Positions 1 to 8,917 are shown, counted from the stretch's first letter. The stretch is DNA of 9,370 nt from Halieaceae bacterium (GCA_011523115.1 WTHO01000077.1:1-9370); one strand, 5' to 3'. The notes: generated from the letters alone by a model not told the origin. A program made the numbers and translations.

Positions 1-72
1 CAGCATCAAGGAACGCACCACATCTACTCAATGATCCGCAGAATACCCTTACAGTGACGCTAAATGGGAGCG
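1..72. other. Left edge beyond the operon terminator; possible tail of a convergent gene
   Basis: This short stretch lies outside the operon, past its terminator. On the plus strand one frame reads ten codons (SIKERTTSTQ) to a TGA at 32-34, another reads 18 codons to a TGA at 55-57, and the third runs into the terminator stem. Any of these could be the end of a gene entering from the left that shares the terminator, but too little is present to choose between them. On the minus strand I see no convincing start or promoter for a gene following pnp. Confidence 0.2.
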
Positions 73-104
73 AAAAAAAACCGCGGTGACAACCGCGGTT
101 TTTT
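73..104. terminator. Bidirectional rho-independent terminator ending the operon
   Basis: A nine-base arm at 79-87 (AACCGCGGT) is exactly complementary to 92-100 (ACCGCGGTT) around a four-base loop. Flanking A and T tracts can extend the stem to about 13 bp. On the minus strand the stem is followed by eight T (complement of 73-80), a textbook intrinsic terminator about 40 nt after the pnp stop. On the plus strand it is followed by TTTTTTATTTT, so it should also stop transcription entering from the left. Strand is given as unspecified because it looks bifunctional. Confidence 0.93.
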
Positions 105-143
105 ATTTTGGCGACACTAAGACATCGCGCAATGCAAAGGCCA

Positions 144-2294
144 TTACTCCTGAGCCAGTGACTCTTCCTCAGGCTCAGCGGTGTCCACTGAATCCGCTGG
201 GGCGTCGGCTGCCTCGGCCGCAACCTCACGCATAGACAGCTTGATGCGGCCACGCTGATCTACGTCCAGCACCTTGACCTGAACTTCCTGACCTTCGGAA
301 AGATAGTCAGTGACGTTCTCAACGCGCTCGTCCGCAATCTGCGAGATGTGCACGAGGCCGTCCTTTCCGGGCAGGATCGTGACGAAGGCCCCGAAATCCA
401 CGATGCGAGCGACGGTACCGGTATAGATTTCGCCAATTTCCGCCTCAGCGGTGATTGCCTGAATCATCTCGATAGCGGCGTCCCGCGCGGCCGCGTTCTG
501 ACCAAACACTTTTACCGTACCATCGTCATCAATATCGACGGTCGCCCCCGACTCCTCGGTAATCTGACGAATCGTTGCACCGCCTTTACCGATGATGTCC
601 CGGATCTTGTCTTGGTCGACCTTGAGCGTCGTCATGCTTGGCGCGTTCTCGGAAGTGATCTCGCGCGGCGCATCAAGAACCGTATTCATCTGACCGAGAA
701 TGTGAAGGCGTGCTTCGAGTGCTTGCTCGAGGGCCCGCTCCATAATTTCTTCGTTAATGCCTTCGATCTTGATGTCCATCTGCAACGCAGTCACGCCCTT
801 GGCGGTACCCGCGACTTTGAAATCCATATCACCCAGATGGTCTTCGTCGCCGAGAATATCGGTCAGAACCGCAAATTGATTTCCTTCCTTTACCAGCCCC
901 ATTGCGATGCCGGCAACGGGGGATGACAGTGGCACACCCGCCGCCATCATGGAGAGTGAACCCACACAAACCGATGCCATAGAGCTGGAACCGTTGGATT
1001 CGGTAATTTCAGAGACCACCCGTACCGTGTAGGGGAATTCTTCCTCGCTCGGCAAAACCGCAGCGAGTCCGCGGCGCGCCAAGCGCCCGTGACCCACTTC
1101 TCGTCGCCCTGTGAACCCCATGCGCCCTGCCTCGCCGACTGAGTAAGGCGGGAAGTTGTAGTGCAGCATAAAGGGATCGCGTCGCTCACCTTCCAGCGCA
1201 TCGATAATTTGCGCATCGCGCGTGGAGCCAAGGGTCACCGCACCAATCGCTTGCGTCTCACCCCGGGTAAAGAGTGCCGATCCGTGCGCCTTGGGCAGGA
1301 TATCGACCTCGCAGGCAATCGCGCGAACCGTGCGATTATCGCGCCCGTCAATGCGCGGCTCGCCCGCCAGAATGCGACCGCGGACAATGCGCTTCTCAAG
1401 GCTCTTAAAAATATCCTTGATGTCGTCTTCCGCAGGGCCTTCCTCGGTCGCCAGTAGCGCCACAACCTCGTCTTTAACCTGACCAACACGCTCATAGCGC
1501 TCGGCTTTTTCCGTGATGCGATACGCATCACCCAGTGGGCCAGAAGCCGCCGCCTCGACCGCGGCTACCAGTTCCGCATCGGCCGCCGGCGCCTGCCAAT
1601 CCCAGCGGGGCTTACCTGCTTCGCCAACCAGTTCGTTGATGGCGTTGATCACGGTTTGCATTTCCTGATGCGCATACAACACCGCACCCAGCATCTGGTC
1701 TTCCGTCAACTCTTTGGCTTCTGATTCGACCATCAGTACCGCATCTTTGGTACCGGCGACAACCATGTCCAACTGGCTATCCGCGAGCGCCGTGTAACTC
1801 GGATTCAAGAGGTAGCCGCTGGACTCAGTGAAGCCAACCCGCGCCCCACCGATAGGGCCGTTGAAAGGACATCCGGACAGCGCTAGCGCTGCTGAAGTAC
1901 CAATCATTGCGGGAATATCGGGGTCTGTATCTTTGTCCGCCGACATCACTGTACAGACCACCTGCACTTCATTCATGAAGCCGTCTTCAAACAGCGGTCG
2001 AATGGGGCGGTCGATGAGTCGAGAGGTGAGCGTCTCCTTTTCACTGGGACGACCCTCCCGCTTGAAAAAGCCGCCAGGGATCTTACCGACAGAGTAGGTT
2101 TTCTCGATGTAATGCACCGACAGCGGGAAAAACGCCTGACCCGCCTTCGCTTTCTGCTCTGCAACTACAGTACACAGCACGCTGGTGCTACCCATTGTGA
2201 CCATCACCGAGCCCGTCGCCTGACGGGCGATACGGCCGGTTTCCAGCGTGACCTCGTGGTCACCGTACTGGAAAGTTTTTTTCACTACATTCAC
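144..2294 (-). CDS. pnp: Polyribonucleotide nucleotidyltransferase (PNPase)
   Basis: PNPase degrades RNA 3'-to-5' by phosphorolysis, releasing nucleoside diphosphates. It works as a trimer and, in E. coli, joins the RNase E degradosome. The 716-aa product matches the family's usual length of about 710. It has two RNase PH-like halves: the first (about 1-220) contains [13 protein letters not shown], and the second (about 310-545) contains TRGETQ and [11 protein letters not shown]. Asp483 and Asp489 there are the likely equivalents of E. coli catalytic Asp486 and Asp492. A KH domain follows (about 555-600, GKGG at 569-572), then an S1 domain (about 620-690, [13 protein letters not shown]) and an acidic tail. 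The start is a GTG at 2294-2292 with GGAG seven bases upstream; the N-terminus [11 protein letters not shown] aligns well with the E. coli start region. It is the last gene of the operon, 52 nt after rpsO. Confidence 0.98.
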   Translation of the reverse strand: MNVVKKTFQYGDHEVTLETGRIARQATGSVMVTMGSTSVLCTVVAEQKAKAGQAFFPLSVHYIEKTYSVGKIPGGFFKREGRPSEKETLTSRLIDRPIRPLFEDGFMNEVQVVCTVMSADKDTDPDIPAMIGTSAALALSGCPFNGPIGGARVGFTESSGYLLNPSYTALADSQLDMVVAGTKDAVLMVESEAKELTEDQMLGAVLYAHQEMQTVINAINELVGEAGKPRWDWQAPAADAELVAAVEAAASGPLGDAYRITEKAERYERVGQVKDEVVALLATEEGPAEDDIKDIFKSLEKRIVRGRILAGEPRIDGRDNRTVRAIACEVDILPKAHGSALFTRGETQAIGAVTLGSTRDAQIIDALEGERRDPFMLHYNFPPYSVGEAGRMGFTGRREVGHGRLARRGLAAVLPSEEEFPYTVRVVSEITESNGSSSMASVCVGSLSMMAAGVPLSSPVAGIAMGLVKEGNQFAVLTDILGDEDHLGDMDFKVAGTAKGVTALQMDIKIEGINEEIMERALEQALEARLHILGQMNTVLDAPREITSENAPSMTTLKVDQDKIRDIIGKGGATIRQITEESGATVDIDDDGTVKVFGQNAAARDAAIEMIQAITAEAEIGEIYTGTVARIVDFGAFVTILPGKDGLVHISQIADERVENVTDYLSEGQEVQVKVLDVDQRGRIKLSMREVAAEAADAPADSVDTAEPEEESLAQE

Positions 2295-2305
2295 TTGTTT
2301 TCTCC
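2295..2305 (-). promoter_or_regulatory. Shine-Dalgarno sequence selecting the GTG start of pnp
   Basis: On the minus strand GGAG (complement of 2302-2305) lies seven bases before GTG at 2294. The ATG that overlaps just downstream (complement of 2288-2290) is out of frame. The next in-frame GTG, at 2285, would remove residues that align with the family. The GTG at 2294 is therefore the best start. Confidence 0.8.
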
Positions 2306-2316
2306 AAATATGACGA

Positions 2317-2335
2317 GGCCGGCATGAGGCCGGCC
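2317..2335 (-). promoter_or_regulatory. rpsO-pnp intergenic GC hairpin (possible attenuator or RNA-processing stem)
   Basis: GGCCGGC at 2317-2323 and GCCGGCC at 2329-2335 form a 7-bp all-GC stem with a 5-nt loop, 11 nt past the rpsO stop. On the minus strand the next bases are tcgtcatattt, without a real T tract, so this is at best a weak terminator. It could protect the 3' end of rpsO mRNA, pause polymerase or serve as a cleavage site. E. coli has a terminator and an RNase III-cut stem between these genes; an equivalent role here is inference. Confidence 0.55.
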
Positions 2336-2346
2336 CTGACTGATCC

Positions 2347-2616
2347 TCAGCGGCGCAGACCCAACCGCTTAATCAATTCCGCGTAGCGGGCGGTGTCTTT
2401 TTGCTTGAGGTAGTCGAGTAATTTTCGACGCTGGTTCACCATGCGAATCAAACCACGTCTTGAGTGGTGATCCTGGGCATGATCCTTAAAGTGAGACTGC
2501 AGCTGCTCAATATTCGCTGTGAGCAAGGCGACCTGTACTTCCGGAGATCCGGTGTCACCCTCTGACTGCTGATAATCCTTAACAATTTGCGCCTTGACGG
2601 CTGCGTCCAACGCCAT
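2347..2616 (-). CDS. rpsO: 30S ribosomal protein S15
   Basis: S15 is a primary binding protein of the 30S platform. It binds the three-way junction of helices 20-22 in the central domain of 16S rRNA and helps form an intersubunit bridge. The 89-aa product has exactly the E. coli length and the conserved signatures [13 protein letters not shown] (21-33), DHHSRRGL (49-56, with the rRNA-contacting His and Asp), QRRKLLDYL (62-70) and the terminal RLGLRR. The start at 2616 is chosen because it gives the family N-terminus (MALDAAVK) and has GGAG seven bases upstream. A longer in-frame reading from an ATG at 2697 would add 27 residues unlike S15 and has no ribosome-binding site. In E. coli S15 represses its own translation by binding its leader; the leader here has structure that fits this. 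Confidence 0.98.
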   Translation of the reverse strand: MALDAAVKAQIVKDYQQSEGDTGSPEVQVALLTANIEQLQSHFKDHAQDHHSRRGLIRMVNQRRKLLDYLKQKDTARYAELIKRLGLRR

Positions 2617-2675
2617 GATTTTTCTCCAACCTGCTTGTTGATTCGAGCCTATCCGTGCAGGTTTACAGACAGGTT
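2617..2675 (-). promoter_or_regulatory. Structured rpsO leader, candidate S15 autoregulatory element
   Basis: On the minus strand GCAGGTT (complement of 2628-2634) sits directly before the Shine-Dalgarno GGAG (complement of 2624-2627). Upstream are two sequences able to pair with it: AACCTGC (complement of 2657-2663, 7 bp, 22-nt loop) and AACCTG (complement of 2670-2675, 6 bp). The two pairings exclude each other, and either would place a helix against the ribosome-binding site. E. coli S15 is known to trap a leader pseudoknot at rpsO; the equivalence proposed here is inference from pairing alone. Confidence 0.5.
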
Positions 2676-2699
2676 CGTGAAACGGCTCCCGCCGCATAG

Positions 2700-3623
2700 T
2701 TAGTGTGCGAGCAGTCTTTTGGGGGCTAATTTCCCGTCATCTCGCACTTCGCCGACGCCAAGGAACGACCCCTCCTGATCAGCGATGCGCACCATACCAC
2801 TCTGGGGACCATTTGGCACTACCACTGGTTGGCCCTGTCGAATGTAAAAAGTAGCGGCCTCGGATATCACCAAACGCGGCAAATCTGGCAAACAGGCCTC
2901 TATTGGCAACAGAAAACGGTCTAGATCAGGCTCGGATCCCTGTTCCCTGACGGCGGTCAGTTGTTCAGGCGTCACACACTGCTCAAGATCAAAAGGCCCT
3001 GACTGAAAACGTCTCAGAGCGCCGACATGGGCGGGCACCCCCAACGCTGCACCGAGATCCTCGGCGAGTGTGCGGATATAGGTGCCCTTGCTACACACCA
3101 CCTCTACCTTCACTTCCGCGCGTTCGCCTGGCTCAAAGGCGTGCACTGTAAACTGGTGAATCGACACTGTTCTCGGTGCCCGCTCCAACTGCTGGCCGGC
3201 ACGAGCACGCTTGTAAAGCGGCTGCCCGTCTACTTTTAGAGCTGAGTACATCGGTGGAATCTGCTGAATGACCCCTGTTAAAGCCGGCAGCGCATGAGTC
3301 ACTGCCTCTAAGCTGACATGAGCAGCGGAGGACACAGAAACCGTCTCGCCATCTGCGTCGGCGGTGCTGGTGCCCACACCGAGTATGAACGTGCTGAAGT
3401 AGCCCTTGTCGGCATCGAGTAAAAACTGGGAGAACTTGGTTGCCTCACCAAAACACAAGGGCAGGACGCCCGTCGCTAAAGGATCCAGACTCCCGGTATG
3501 GCCCGCCTTGGCGGCGCTGTACAGACGCTTGGTATGTTGCAGAGCGGCATTCGATGACAATCCCGAGGGCTTGTCGAGCACCAACACACCATCAATCGGT
3601 CGACCCTTACGCCGGCGTGCCAT
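2700..3623 (-). CDS. truB: tRNA pseudouridine-55 synthase TruB
   Basis: TruB isomerises U55 in the T-loop of nearly all tRNAs to pseudouridine and also acts as a tRNA-folding chaperone. The 307-aa product is close to the E. coli length of 314. It shows the N-terminal [15 protein letters not shown] (11-25) and the motif [14 protein letters not shown] (41-54), in which Asp47 is the expected catalytic aspartate. Further motifs are the conserved tyrosine in DKGY (about residue 75), [17 protein letters not shown] (121-137) and [15 protein letters not shown] (177-191). The C-terminal part (about 250-305) fits the TruB PUA-like RNA-binding domain. Its ATG follows the rbfA stop by two bases (TAA TC ATG) with no clear Shine-Dalgarno sequence, so translation is probably coupled to rbfA. 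Confidence 0.98.
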   Translation of the reverse strand: MARRRKGRPIDGVLVLDKPSGLSSNAALQHTKRLYSAAKAGHTGSLDPLATGVLPLCFGEATKFSQFLLDADKGYFSTFILGVGTSTADADGETVSVSSAAHVSLEAVTHALPALTGVIQQIPPMYSALKVDGQPLYKRARAGQQLERAPRTVSIHQFTVHAFEPGERAEVKVEVVCSKGTYIRTLAEDLGAALGVPAHVGALRRFQSGPFDLEQCVTPEQLTAVREQGSEPDLDRFLLPIEACLPDLPRLVISEAATFYIRQGQPVVVPNGPQSGMVRIADQEGSFLGVGEVRDDGKLAPKRLLAH

Positions 3624-3625
3624 GA

Positions 3626-4039
3626 TTACTCGGAGGGTTTAAGGGGGTCAGACTCTGCGTCGCTCTCGGCGTGAAATTTCGCGTCCGCACGCCGCACTTC
3701 ACGAAGCAGGCTCTCCATATCTCGCCCGCGACCCACGCTCTCATCGAAGCGAAAACTGATGCGCGGCACTGTCCTCATGGACGAACTCTTGGCAAGCTCA
3801 GATCGCAAAAAGCCCGAGACCTTAGACAGAACGCCGCTGATTTCACTCCGCTCGGCCTCAGACACGTCACTCATCAGAGTAAAGAAAACCCGCGCATGGG
3901 AAAGGTCTCGACTGACCTCCACGCCCGTCAGATTGACCTGCTGAACCCGGGGATCCCGCACAGTGGTCTGTAGCAGGCGCGCCAACTCTTCATGCAAAAA
4001 ATGACTGACCCGCTGGGTCCGTTCAAACTCTCTGCCCAT
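3626..4039 (-). CDS. rbfA: 30S ribosome-binding factor A (RbfA)
   Basis: RbfA is a late 30S maturation factor. It binds near helix 1 and helix 44 of 16S rRNA, helps 5'-end processing, and is important for growth in the cold. The 137-aa product is close to the E. coli length of 133. It is a single type-II KH-fold protein with recognisable blocks: REFERTQRV (3-11), VRDPRVQQVNLTGVEVSRDLSHARVFF in two parts around residues 27-53, SGFLRSELAK (74-83) and VPRISFRFDES (90-100). The tail is hydrophilic and acidic. The ATG at 4039 lies 11 nt after the infB stop with no obvious Shine-Dalgarno sequence, which suggests coupling to infB translation. Its position next to infB is typical across bacteria. Confidence 0.96.
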   Translation of the reverse strand: MGREFERTQRVSHFLHEELARLLQTTVRDPRVQQVNLTGVEVSRDLSHARVFFTLMSDVSEAERSEISGVLSKVSGFLRSELAKSSSMRTVPRISFRFDESVGRGRDMESLLREVRRADAKFHAESDAESDPLKPSE

Positions 4040-4050
4040 GGCCGCGATAT

Positions 4051-6657
4051 TCAGAGGCTTCTGGCAATTTCGTTGACGTCAAACACCTCGATCAGGTCAC
4101 CGACCTTCACATCCGTATAGTTTTTGACACCAATACCGCACTCCGTGCCGTTACGCACTTCATTTGCGTCGTCCTTGAAGCGCCGCAGTGATTCCAGTTC
4201 CCCTTCATAGATGACGACATTATCTCGTAAGACCCGAATAGGCTTCGACCTAAACACAGTGCCTTCTATGACCATACAGCCCGCAATGAGGCCAAATTTG
4301 GGGGAACGGAAGGTATCACGCACTTCGGCAATACCCACAATTTCCTCGCGTAACTCGGGAGACAACATGCCTGACAACGCCGCGCGGACGTCATCAATCA
4401 AGTCGTAGATCACGTTGTAGTAACGAATCTCAATGCCTTCATTTTCAGCCATGGTGCGGGCTTTACTGTCTGCCCGCGCATTGAAGCCAATAATGATTGC
4501 CGAGCTGGTCATCGCCAAACTGATGTCTGTCTCCGAGATGCCACCCACCCCGCCGGATACGATGTTGACCTTGACCTCGTCATTGCCGAGATCTGCCAGC
4601 GCACCCTGAAGCGCCTCGAAGGAGCCGCGAACATCGGCTTTTATAATCAGGTTCAGCGTTTCTACAGAACCCGCCGTCATGGTCTCAAACATGTTGTCGA
4701 GCTTGGCGGCCTGCTGTCTGGCGAGTTTGGAAGAGCGCATTTTCTCCTGGCGGAAATCGGCGACTTCTCGCGCCTTCTTCTCGCTCTCAACGGCGACCAC
4801 CGGATCGCCCGCGTCGGGGGTGCCATCCAATCCCAGAACCTCAACCGGTATGCTGGGCCCCGCCTCTTTGATTTGCTGTCCGTTCTCGTCCAGCATGGCG
4901 CGAACACGCCCATACTGCAGACCCGCCAACACGATGTCGCCCTGCTTGAGCGTGCCTTGCTGGATCAGTAGCGAGGCAACCGCACCGCGACCCTTGTCGA
5001 GCCGGGATTCAATCACGATACCTGATGCGGGAACATCGGATGGTGCCGTCAGCTCCAGCAACTCCGACTGGAGGAGTAGGGATTCCAATAATTCATCCAC
5101 ACCCTGCCCGGTATGCGCCGAAACCGGGATGAATTGCGTGTCCCCCCCCCAGTCCTCGGGTATGACGTCCTTGGCAGCCAGTTCGTTTTTCACCCGCTCG
5201 GGGTCGGCTCCTTCTTTATCGATCTTGTTGACCGCAACAACGATTGGCACCTCAGCGGCGCGCGCATGCTGAATCGCTTCCTCTGTTTGCGGCATCACAC
5301 CGTCGTCAGCCGCAACGACCAGAATGACAATGTCGGTAGATTTCGCTCCGCGAGCGCGCATCGCAGTAAAGGCCGCGTGTCCCGGCGTGTCCAGGAAAGT
5401 GATCATGCCTTTATCGGTCTTCACGTGATATGCACCAATGTGTTGCGTGATACCACCTGCCTCACCACTGGCTACGCGTGACTCCCGAATGTAATCCAGC
5501 AACGAAGTTTTGCCGTGATCAACATGACCCATCACGGTCACTACCGGTGCCCTGGGCTCCGGCGTACCTTCCTGATTGGCCAGCGTTTCCTCGAGTCGCT
5601 CCTCGACCTCCTCAGCACTCTTCAACACCACGCGATGACCAAGCTCCTCAACGACCAAGGTCGCCGTGTCCTGATCCAGCATTTGATTGATATTCGCCAT
5701 TACCCCGAGGTTCATTAACTCCTTGATGACCTCTCCTGCTTTGACAGCCATTTGCTGCGCCAGATCGCCCACGGTGATGTTCTCGGGGATGTTGACGTCA
5801 TAAATGATCTTTTCTGTTGGCTGCTCGAAGGCATGCTGGTTGGGCTCGTCCTGCAGCTTTTTCCGCCGCCCGCCGCGACGCCTGGCGACACCCGCCTCGG
5901 CAGCTTCGAGGTCATTAATGGAGAGATTATGACCACGCTGCTTGCCGCGGGCGCCCGGCACAGCCCCGCGCTCCAGTCGTCCCCTCCCGGGGCGACGCCG
6001 CAATTCGTCTCTGGCGGGAGCGGCAGTGTCCTTGGTGGGCGCCGCGTGCAACCGCTTGGGCTTTCGCTCCTGATCTTTATTCGTCGTCTGCCCTGCAACC
6101 TCCTGGGCCTGCCGCGCTTCTTCCTCTGCTCGCGCCTTTGCGGCGGCCTCGAGCTCGAGTTGTCGTGCCTGCTCCTCGGCCTTGCGTCGGGCCGCAGCGC
6201 GCTGGCGAAGCAGTTCGGGATCGTCACTGTCTGACTGGCCGGCATCAGCTGGCGCGGCCTCTACAGATGGCTCAGGTGCAGTCGCTTCAGCAGCAGGTGT
6301 GACGCCTACCTCCGCCTCCGGGGTGGCCTCCAGCTCGGGTTCAGCAACAGGCTCAGCGACATCCTCGCGCTTCACGTAGGTGCGCTTCTTGCGCACTTCG
6401 ACATTCACAGTTCGTTTGCCCGCACCGCCGGCGCGAAGCGTGCTGACCGACTTGCGCTTCAGCGTGATCTTTTTCGGCGCGCCTGAACGCTCGCCATGAC
6501 TCTGCTTGAGGTGAGTCAACAAGGTCTGCTTGTCTTCTTCCGAGACCCCCTCGTCAGCTGCTGTGTGTGGCAGTCCAGCGTCCTTCATTTGGGAGAGCAG
6601 CCGATCGACTGATGCCCCTACTGTCTCTGCCAGCTGCTCTACCGTCACTTGTGCCAT
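4051..6657 (-). CDS. infB: Translation initiation factor IF-2
   Basis: IF2 is the GTPase that places fMet-tRNA on the 30S subunit and promotes 50S joining. The 868-aa product is near the E. coli length of 890. An N-terminal IF2N domain (about 1-53) is followed by basic and Ala/Glu/Pro-rich linkers, including a charged helical stretch at about 148-185 and an Arg/Gly-rich region at about 218-266. A second IF2N domain occupies about 283-345. The G domain has G1 GHVDHGKT (377-384), G2 Thr404, G3 DTPGH (423-427), G4 NKID (477-480) and G5 SAHTG (513-517). The C-terminal part includes the fMet-binding domain with [17 protein letters not shown] near 783-799. AAGGAG stands just upstream of the ATG. 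A G9 run crosses codons 503-506. The tRNA it uses, tRNA-fMet, is the first gene of the same operon. Confidence 0.98.
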   Translation of the reverse strand: MAQVTVEQLAETVGASVDRLLSQMKDAGLPHTAADEGVSEEDKQTLLTHLKQSHGERSGAPKKITLKRKSVSTLRAGGAGKRTVNVEVRKKRTYVKREDVAEPVAEPELEATPEAEVGVTPAAEATAPEPSVEAAPADAGQSDSDDPELLRQRAAARRKAEEQARQLELEAAAKARAEEEARQAQEVAGQTTNKDQERKPKRLHAAPTKDTAAPARDELRRRPGRGRLERGAVPGARGKQRGHNLSINDLEAAEAGVARRRGGRRKKLQDEPNQHAFEQPTEKIIYDVNIPENITVGDLAQQMAVKAGEVIKELMNLGVMANINQMLDQDTATLVVEELGHRVVLKSAEEVEERLEETLANQEGTPEPRAPVVTVMGHVDHGKTSLLDYIRESRVASGEAGGITQHIGAYHVKTDKGMITFLDTPGHAAFTAMRARGAKSTDIVILVVAADDGVMPQTEEAIQHARAAEVPIVVAVNKIDKEGADPERVKNELAAKDVIPEDWGGDTQFIPVSAHTGQGVDELLESLLLQSELLELTAPSDVPASGIVIESRLDKGRGAVASLLIQQGTLKQGDIVLAGLQYGRVRAMLDENGQQIKEAGPSIPVEVLGLDGTPDAGDPVVAVESEKKAREVADFRQEKMRSSKLARQQAAKLDNMFETMTAGSVETLNLIIKADVRGSFEALQGALADLGNDEVKVNIVSGGVGGISETDISLAMTSSAIIIGFNARADSKARTMAENEGIEIRYYNVIYDLIDDVRAALSGMLSPELREEIVGIAEVRDTFRSPKFGLIAGCMVIEGTVFRSKPIRVLRDNVVIYEGELESLRRFKDDANEVRNGTECGIGVKNYTDVKVGDLIEVFDVNEIARSL

Positions 6658-6709
6658 GTGTCTCTCCTTAACCGCTCAGTTTCCAGAAGTCTCTACTCGC
6701 CCAGTGTCG

Positions 6710-8209
6710 TCAGGCGGTGGCTTCCTCCTCAGCGAACCAAGGGGCGCGTGCGGTCATAATGAGCTCCGCAGCACGCTCGTCTGTCATATCGTCAATGTCT
6801 AGCAGGTCATCCACACCCTGCTCGGCGAGGTCTTCCATCGTCACTATGCCGCGGCTGGCCAGAACGTAAGCGAGGTGCTTGTCCATGCCCTCCATGGTCA
6901 AGAGATCCTCTGCAGGCTCATTGGCATCGAGCTCCTCTTCAGATGCGATCGCCAGAGTGAGCAGCGCATCTTTGGCGCGCGCCCGAAGCTCCTCAGAAAT
7001 CTCCTCGTCAAACCCCTCGATAGCAAGCATCTCCTCCAGCGGGACATAAGCAATTTCTTCGAGGGTGGAAAATCCTTCCTCAACGAGCACCATGGCGATG
7101 TCCTCGTCTATATCCAGCGTGGTCATAAAGCGCTCAATCACCTCTCCCGCTTCAGCCTCTTGCTTTTCGATCGCCTCATCGACGCTCATCACGTTGATGA
7201 TCCACCCGGTCAAGTCCGAGGCCAATCGAACATTCTGCCCGCCCCGCCCGATTGCCTGAGCCAGGTTATCCTCGGCAACAGCCACCTCCATGGTGGTGTT
7301 GTCTTCGTCGACAACAATTGACTCGACCTCAGCAGGCGACATCGCGTTAATAACAAGCTGTGCCGCGTTGTCATCCCACAGGATGATATCCACCCGCTCG
7401 TTATCCAGTTCGTTCGAGACAGCCTGCACACGCGAACCACGCATGCCGACGCACGCGCCCACTGGATCAATCCGTTGGTCGCCTGTCTTAACCGCAATTT
7501 TGGCCCGAGAGCCCGGGTCTCGCGCCGCCGCCCTGATCTGGATTACGCCCTCTGATATCTCGGGGACTTCGATCTTGAAGAGCTCCACGAGCATTTCCTG
7601 GCAAGCGCGGGAAAGAATCAATTGTGGCCCACGCGATTCCGTATTGATCTCGGTGAGAATGGCTCGCACGCGGTCATTGATACGAAAGGTTTCTCTGCCA
7701 ACCAGCTCATCTCGCGGCAGGAGCCCTTCAGCATTGTTACCCAAATCGACGATGATATTGTCTCGGGTGACCTTCTTGACCGTACCCGCCAATAACTCAC
7801 CCTCGCGGCCACGATATTCATCAACAATCTGTGCCCTCTCGGCGTCGCGCACTCGCTGGACGATGACCTGCTTTGCGGTCTGCGCCGCAATGCGACCAAA
7901 ATCCACGTTCTCTACCGTCTCTTCGTGGTAGTCACCGGGCTGCAACGCGGTATTCACCTCAGCCGCTTCCTCGGTGGTGAACTGGGTACCCAGCAGTGCC
8001 AACTCACTGTCGGGTACAACGAGCCAACGCCTTGTCGTCACGTAGTCACCAGACTCTCGGTCAATGACCACCAGAATGTCTGCTTCCTCGTCGTAACGTT
8101 TTTTCGTCGCTGTCGCCAACGCCAACTCGATCGCCTCGAAGATAATGTCTTCCGATACGCCTTTTTCCGCGGATACTGCCTCGGCAACCATCAAGATTTC
8201 TTTATTCAT
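6710..8209 (-). CDS. nusA: Transcription termination/antitermination factor NusA
   Basis: NusA binds RNA polymerase near the RNA exit channel. It stimulates pausing and intrinsic termination, and with other Nus factors takes part in antitermination on rRNA operons. The 499-aa product matches E. coli NusA (495 aa) from the first residues (MNKEIL). The N-terminal polymerase-binding domain spans about 1-125 and the S1 domain about 135-200. KH1 spans about 225-290 ([10 protein letters not shown] from 255) and KH2 about 300-345 ([12 protein letters not shown] from 320). Two acidic repeats follow, at about 365-420 and 435-490. Such paired repeats are typical of gammaproteobacterial NusA; in E. coli the last contacts the polymerase alpha C-terminal domain. 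The ATG is 61 nt after rimP and has only a weak GA-rich ribosome-binding site. In E. coli NusA represses this operon; the terminator before rimP could serve the same feedback here. Confidence 0.98.
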   Translation of the reverse strand: MNKEILMVAEAVSAEKGVSEDIIFEAIELALATATKKRYDEEADILVVIDRESGDYVTTRRWLVVPDSELALLGTQFTTEEAAEVNTALQPGDYHEETVENVDFGRIAAQTAKQVIVQRVRDAERAQIVDEYRGREGELLAGTVKKVTRDNIIVDLGNNAEGLLPRDELVGRETFRINDRVRAILTEINTESRGPQLILSRACQEMLVELFKIEVPEISEGVIQIRAAARDPGSRAKIAVKTGDQRIDPVGACVGMRGSRVQAVSNELDNERVDIILWDDNAAQLVINAMSPAEVESIVVDEDNTTMEVAVAEDNLAQAIGRGGQNVRLASDLTGWIINVMSVDEAIEKQEAEAGEVIERFMTTLDIDEDIAMVLVEEGFSTLEEIAYVPLEEMLAIEGFDEEISEELRARAKDALLTLAIASEEELDANEPAEDLLTMEGMDKHLAYVLASRGIVTMEDLAEQGVDDLLDIDDMTDERAAELIMTARAPWFAEEEATA

Positions 8210-8270
8210 CGTCTCGCTCTCACGCTTCTGGGCAAGCTGTCACACCAACCGCCCTCAAGTTGTTCACCTT

Positions 8271-8747
8271 TCAATTCTTTCCCTGATTGATATCCAATCT
8301 GGGGAACGCCCTCGCCCGATCGATAGATCGCAGGGGCAAACTAAAGGGCTCGTCGTCGACAACAATGACAATCGACTCACCGTCAGCCGAACCCAAGGTT
8401 CCCTTGAACCGGCGTCTGCCCTCTATCGGCAACCTCAACCGCACATCCAGCAACTCGCCCACATAGGGAGCGTAGTGGTCTGCATGAAACAACAGCCTGT
8501 CTACACCCGGCGAGGACACCTCAAGGGTGTATTCACCATTGATGGGGTCCTCCACGTCGAGCACCCCGCTAACCTGGTGGCTCACTCGCGCGCAATCATC
8601 CACCGTCACGCCCGCGTCAGCCTCTATATAAAGACGCACCGTCGGCCGCCTTCCCGGAGAAATCAGCTCGATTCCCCACAGTGAGAAGCCCATATCCTCC
8701 ACTGTCGGCCGCAATAGTTGCGTCAGCAGCGCTTCCTTGCCCGACAT
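8271..8747 (-). CDS. rimP: Ribosome maturation factor RimP
   Basis: RimP binds free 30S subunits and helps early assembly around ribosomal protein S12. The 158-aa product is close to the E. coli length of 150 and has the family's two-domain form: an N-terminal alpha/beta domain (about 1-85) and a C-terminal SH3-like barrel (about 90-155). The family signature YTLEVSSPGVDRLL lies at 73-86, preceded by CARVSHQVSGVLDVEDPI (52-69). The start is put at 8747 because a strong GGAGG (complement of 8755-8759) lies seven bases upstream and the reading MSGKEALLTQLL fits the family. An in-frame ATG further upstream would begin inside the terminator hairpin that precedes the gene, so it is very unlikely. 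First protein gene of the operon. Confidence 0.96.
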   Translation of the reverse strand: MSGKEALLTQLLRPTVEDMGFSLWGIELISPGRRPTVRLYIEADAGVTVDDCARVSHQVSGVLDVEDPINGEYTLEVSSPGVDRLLFHADHYAPYVGELLDVRLRLPIEGRRRFKGTLGSADGESIVIVVDDEPFSLPLRSIDRARAFPRLDINQGKN

Positions 8748-8759
8748 GTCCCTTCCTCC
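8748..8759 (-). promoter_or_regulatory. Strong Shine-Dalgarno sequence fixing the rimP start
   Basis: GGAGG on the minus strand (complement of 8755-8759) is seven bases before the ATG at 8747. It is the best-matched ribosome-binding site in the operon and decides between this ATG and the upstream in-frame one, which lies in the terminator. Confidence 0.85.
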
Positions 8760-8779
8760 GGCCCCTTTATTGCGGCCAC

Positions 8780-8801
8780 AAAAAAGCCCCAAAAGGGGCT
8801 T
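8780..8801 (-). terminator. Rho-independent terminator between tRNA-fMet and rimP (probable attenuator)
   Basis: On the minus strand AAGCCCC, loop TTTT, GGGGCTT and further T form a 7-bp stem running into six T (complement of 8780-8785). It starts 39 nt after the tRNA 3' end and stops 32 nt before the rimP ATG. I see no good promoter between it and rimP, so the downstream genes probably depend on read-through. This would let tRNA be made in excess over mRNA and gives a site where NusA could act on its own operon (inference). Confidence 0.9.
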
Positions 8802-8840
8802 CCGAGGCGATGACCAGCGAGCAACAGGCTGCCATCGAAT

Positions 8841-8917
<77 letters not shown>

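Noticed and set aside
348..926. Plus-strand open frame of 192 codons opposite pnp
   Set aside because: It lies wholly antisense to a confidently identified gene, its product resembles no family, and it has no ribosome-binding site of note. It is a by-product of codon use in pnp.
4679..5272. Plus-strand open frame of 197 codons opposite infB
   Set aside because: Ser/Ala/Pro-rich translation with no domain, entirely antisense to infB. Typical of the mirror frame of a GC-rich gene.
7290..7931. Plus-strand open frame of 213 codons opposite nusA
   Set aside because: Longest antisense frame, but low-complexity Ser/Arg/Thr-rich composition and complete overlap with the NusA S1 and KH coding regions.
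8748..8792. Longer rimP reading with 15 extra N-terminal residues
   Set aside because: The upstream ATG lies inside the terminator stem and has no ribosome-binding site, whereas the ATG at 8747 has GGAGG at ideal spacing.
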